NCBI GenBank assembly: GCA_023333565.1
Contig: JAJKFH010003260.1
Span: 186,001-250,000 of the forward strand
Source of the DNA: Puffinus mauretanicus
Taxonomy: Eukaryota; Chordata; Aves; Procellariiformes; Procellariidae
Direction of reading: 5' to 3'
Length of the DNA stretch: 64,000 bases
The position numbers and the translations under genes were made by a program. The notes beneath the pieces were generated by a model. The model saw only the letters and a list, made by a program, of their open reading frames with translations, was not told the origin of the DNA and made no database searches. Of the stretch, positions 61,901 to 64,000 are shown piece after piece (position 1 is the first letter of the stretch; each line of letters opens with the position of its first letter).

Positions 61901-64000
61901 TATACTTTTTCCATCTCAAATTGTGCGCCTAAGAGATCACAAAGTACTAATGCATTCTTCAAAGCTTTTCCATAATAATTCTGCTTTTTAATCTGAGGCA
62001 GTTAAACCATCTAATAAACAAATTCTTGTACTTCCAATAAATGTGTGTATCTGGATGCCTCCCAGTAAAAAATCATGGAATCACATTAGTATCATACGTT
62101 ACATTATACAGGTTAATTTATCCTTAAATAGACCATTAAATATATATTGGTTTTAAATGACATCATTCATACCCACTGAAGTTCTGCTGATAAACCATAT
62201 ATAGCAGAAACAGCTGCATAAATATTTATTAATTGAGCCCCTAAGCAAATAGCTACAGTAATAAATCATTTGTCATGTGTCCAAATAATAAAATTGGGCT
62301 GAATACCTACCTGATGCAATGACACCATCTTCAAAACACCTTGATTAGCTCGTTGTCCTTAAATAATTTGTTACCTGCACTTGACAAAACATTTTAAAAT
62401 TCTCTTGAGGTGTATGTACAGCTTTACATCCCAGTTCTGGAAAATCTTATGGCTTGTCCTTAACAAAGACCTTTCTGTAGGAATAAGGATTTCAAATTAC
62501 GTGTTTCTAAGGGTTCACTTATTTCAGCTTTCTGGTATATAAATAGCTCAGGGGCCTACTGGAGTGCAGGTAGCTATCCCAATCATTGACGAATGAAGTA
62601 TGAATGGAAATGTAATTCTCTACTGTCACCTTGATTTTTTTTCTTTATTTGAATCCCAATATTGCTTTCACACCAGTGTCCCATTAAACGTATCATTGAT
62701 TTATCTGGATTGTACTACAGAGACTGACAGCAGATAATTCATCACACATTTTAAATACTGTGGGCTTGTATCTGCTGCTTCAATGCTGAGCTATAAGCAG
62801 CCACTGCTTTAATATATTTGGCTTCCCAGAGTTTTTATCAGTCCAGGATTTCCACTTCTTCTAATTTTATTTATTTGCTTTGCAAGTTTGGAAGTGTTAG
62901 GATTTTTGACAGTTTCCAGTTTACACATAGTTTTCTTGAGGGGCCATGGTCGTTCTTGTAGGGAAAAAATCTTTTGCCAAGCGAGGTAGATTTGGAGGAC
63001 TTCTTTCCAAGCAGGGCTCAGTGAGAAACAAAGGGTATTACTCTCACGAATGGCCAGAATTACAAACTGTTACTGTTTGAGCAGGTTTAATAATCCCATT
63101 ATCAATCTGGGAGCTCGGTGTGATTTAGCTGCCAGCGGGCACTGGGACAAAGCGTGCCCAGCATCCCGACAGCCAGCCCCGGGGGGTCCCTGGGGGAGGT
63201 TTGCTGGCGCAGTCCTGAAGGCGGCTCTTCTCCTGGCCTGCGCCCGTCTCCCATATATATTCAGCCTCTGCTGACAGCTGGGTCCAGACGCGATAAATCC
63301 CACGGAGCAGGGAACTGCGCCGGCCGTGAGTCAGGTAGGGAGCTATGGGCTCCACAGCCTCCACATTTATTTCATATTTCTGAATTTACCGCTTGTAAAA
63401 CTGCAGTGGAGGAGCCCAGCCAGAAAACTCTGGTCCGCTAGCACTGATCTGGATTAACCCCCAATCAAGCCCTAAAGCCGGGCTTGCAGAGGCTGCTCTT
63501 TTGTATGTCTTCCAGGGATTTTTTTCTTTCTGGTCAACTTTCCCTGAACCCAGGAGGAGCAGAATTGCCTTAAATGCGTGGTATGATTGACTGCAGGAGC
63601 TGCCTCAGTGGCTGTGCTTTATTTTTCAATAATGCCATTCTCAAGGCCTCTTCTGGAATTTGGGTAGTTTATCTATTGAGCCAATGAATCGCTGCCTTTG
63701 CCAGCTATTTGTCATCTCTCGCTACCATTTGAAATATAAGAATACATTTTAGAGAGGGGGCTCATTTTATTTTTATTTTTGGCAGCTTGGTGAAGGCTTT
63801 TATTCCAGTAGCAACACGGAGTTGTGCTTGATATGTTACAGCTACCTCTAAGCTTTAAGACTGGGGATGTAAAGATGTTCTTGGCTCAGCGTACAGTACA
63901 TATGGAAAACATAAATGGTCACAAAAGCTTCTTGATTTAAAAGGTGGGATTTATTTTCTTTTTCCTAAAGCTCTCTAATTTCCTGAATGTCATATATTTG
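55991..64000. other. Intergenic sequence, no recognised gene
   Basis: Mostly AT-rich sequence with patches of intermediate GC (57.8-58.1, 59.9-60.1, 61.4-61.8 and 63.1-63.4 kb). The longest open frame is 61331-61867 on the minus strand, with no recognised family. The stretch 61.9-62.4 kb has a look seen in conserved non-coding elements (TAAT-rich, no homopolymers), but this cannot be tested without alignment. Confidence 0.5.

Overview
The window is vertebrate, almost certainly avian, nuclear DNA. It is AT-rich and gene-poor, has spliced exons with GT/AG borders, one CpG island, and five truncated CR1 non-LTR retrotransposons of the kind typical of bird genomes, including their characteristic 3' ends built on ATTCTATG. 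No bacterial gene structure, operon, CRISPR array or viral genome is present.

The one gene I can support is TAF1B, the TFIIB-like subunit of the RNA polymerase I selectivity factor SL1/TIF-IB. It lies on the minus strand. Fourteen coding exons can be placed base by base between 48236 (ATG) and 1763. Every junction keeps the reading frame and has canonical AG/GT borders. Together they encode 516 residues plus a split codon. The human protein is about 588 residues, so a last exon of roughly 70 codons should lie to the left of this window. The exons carry the RRN7-type zinc ribbon (CxxC..CxxC), the TFIIB-like linker and cyclin-fold region, and a basic stretch near the C-terminal side. Introns range from about 0.3 kb to 23 kb, and intron 8 (10281-33361) alone is a third of the window.

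Region by region: 1-738 is a CR1 cut by the window edge. 739-10280 holds exons 14 to 9, with a decayed second copy of exon 13 inside intron 13. 10281-33361 is intron 8, with four CR1 insertions, one ending in an inverted fold-back. 33362-48236 holds exons 8 to 1. 47800-48620 is the CpG island promoter. 48622-49299 is a GC-rich minisatellite with a 48-bp unit immediately upstream of the promoter. 49300-64000 is intergenic, with no gene I can identify, one ancient palindromic repeat fragment and a few unexplained open frames.

The most interesting items are the dead exon-13 duplicate, an out-of-frame upstream ORF with a strong start context overlapping the TAF1B start codon, a tandem GTAGGT donor at exon 5 whose second site would truncate the protein, the promoter-adjacent higher-order minisatellite, and the CR1 fold-back. 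I found no convincing wholly new system.
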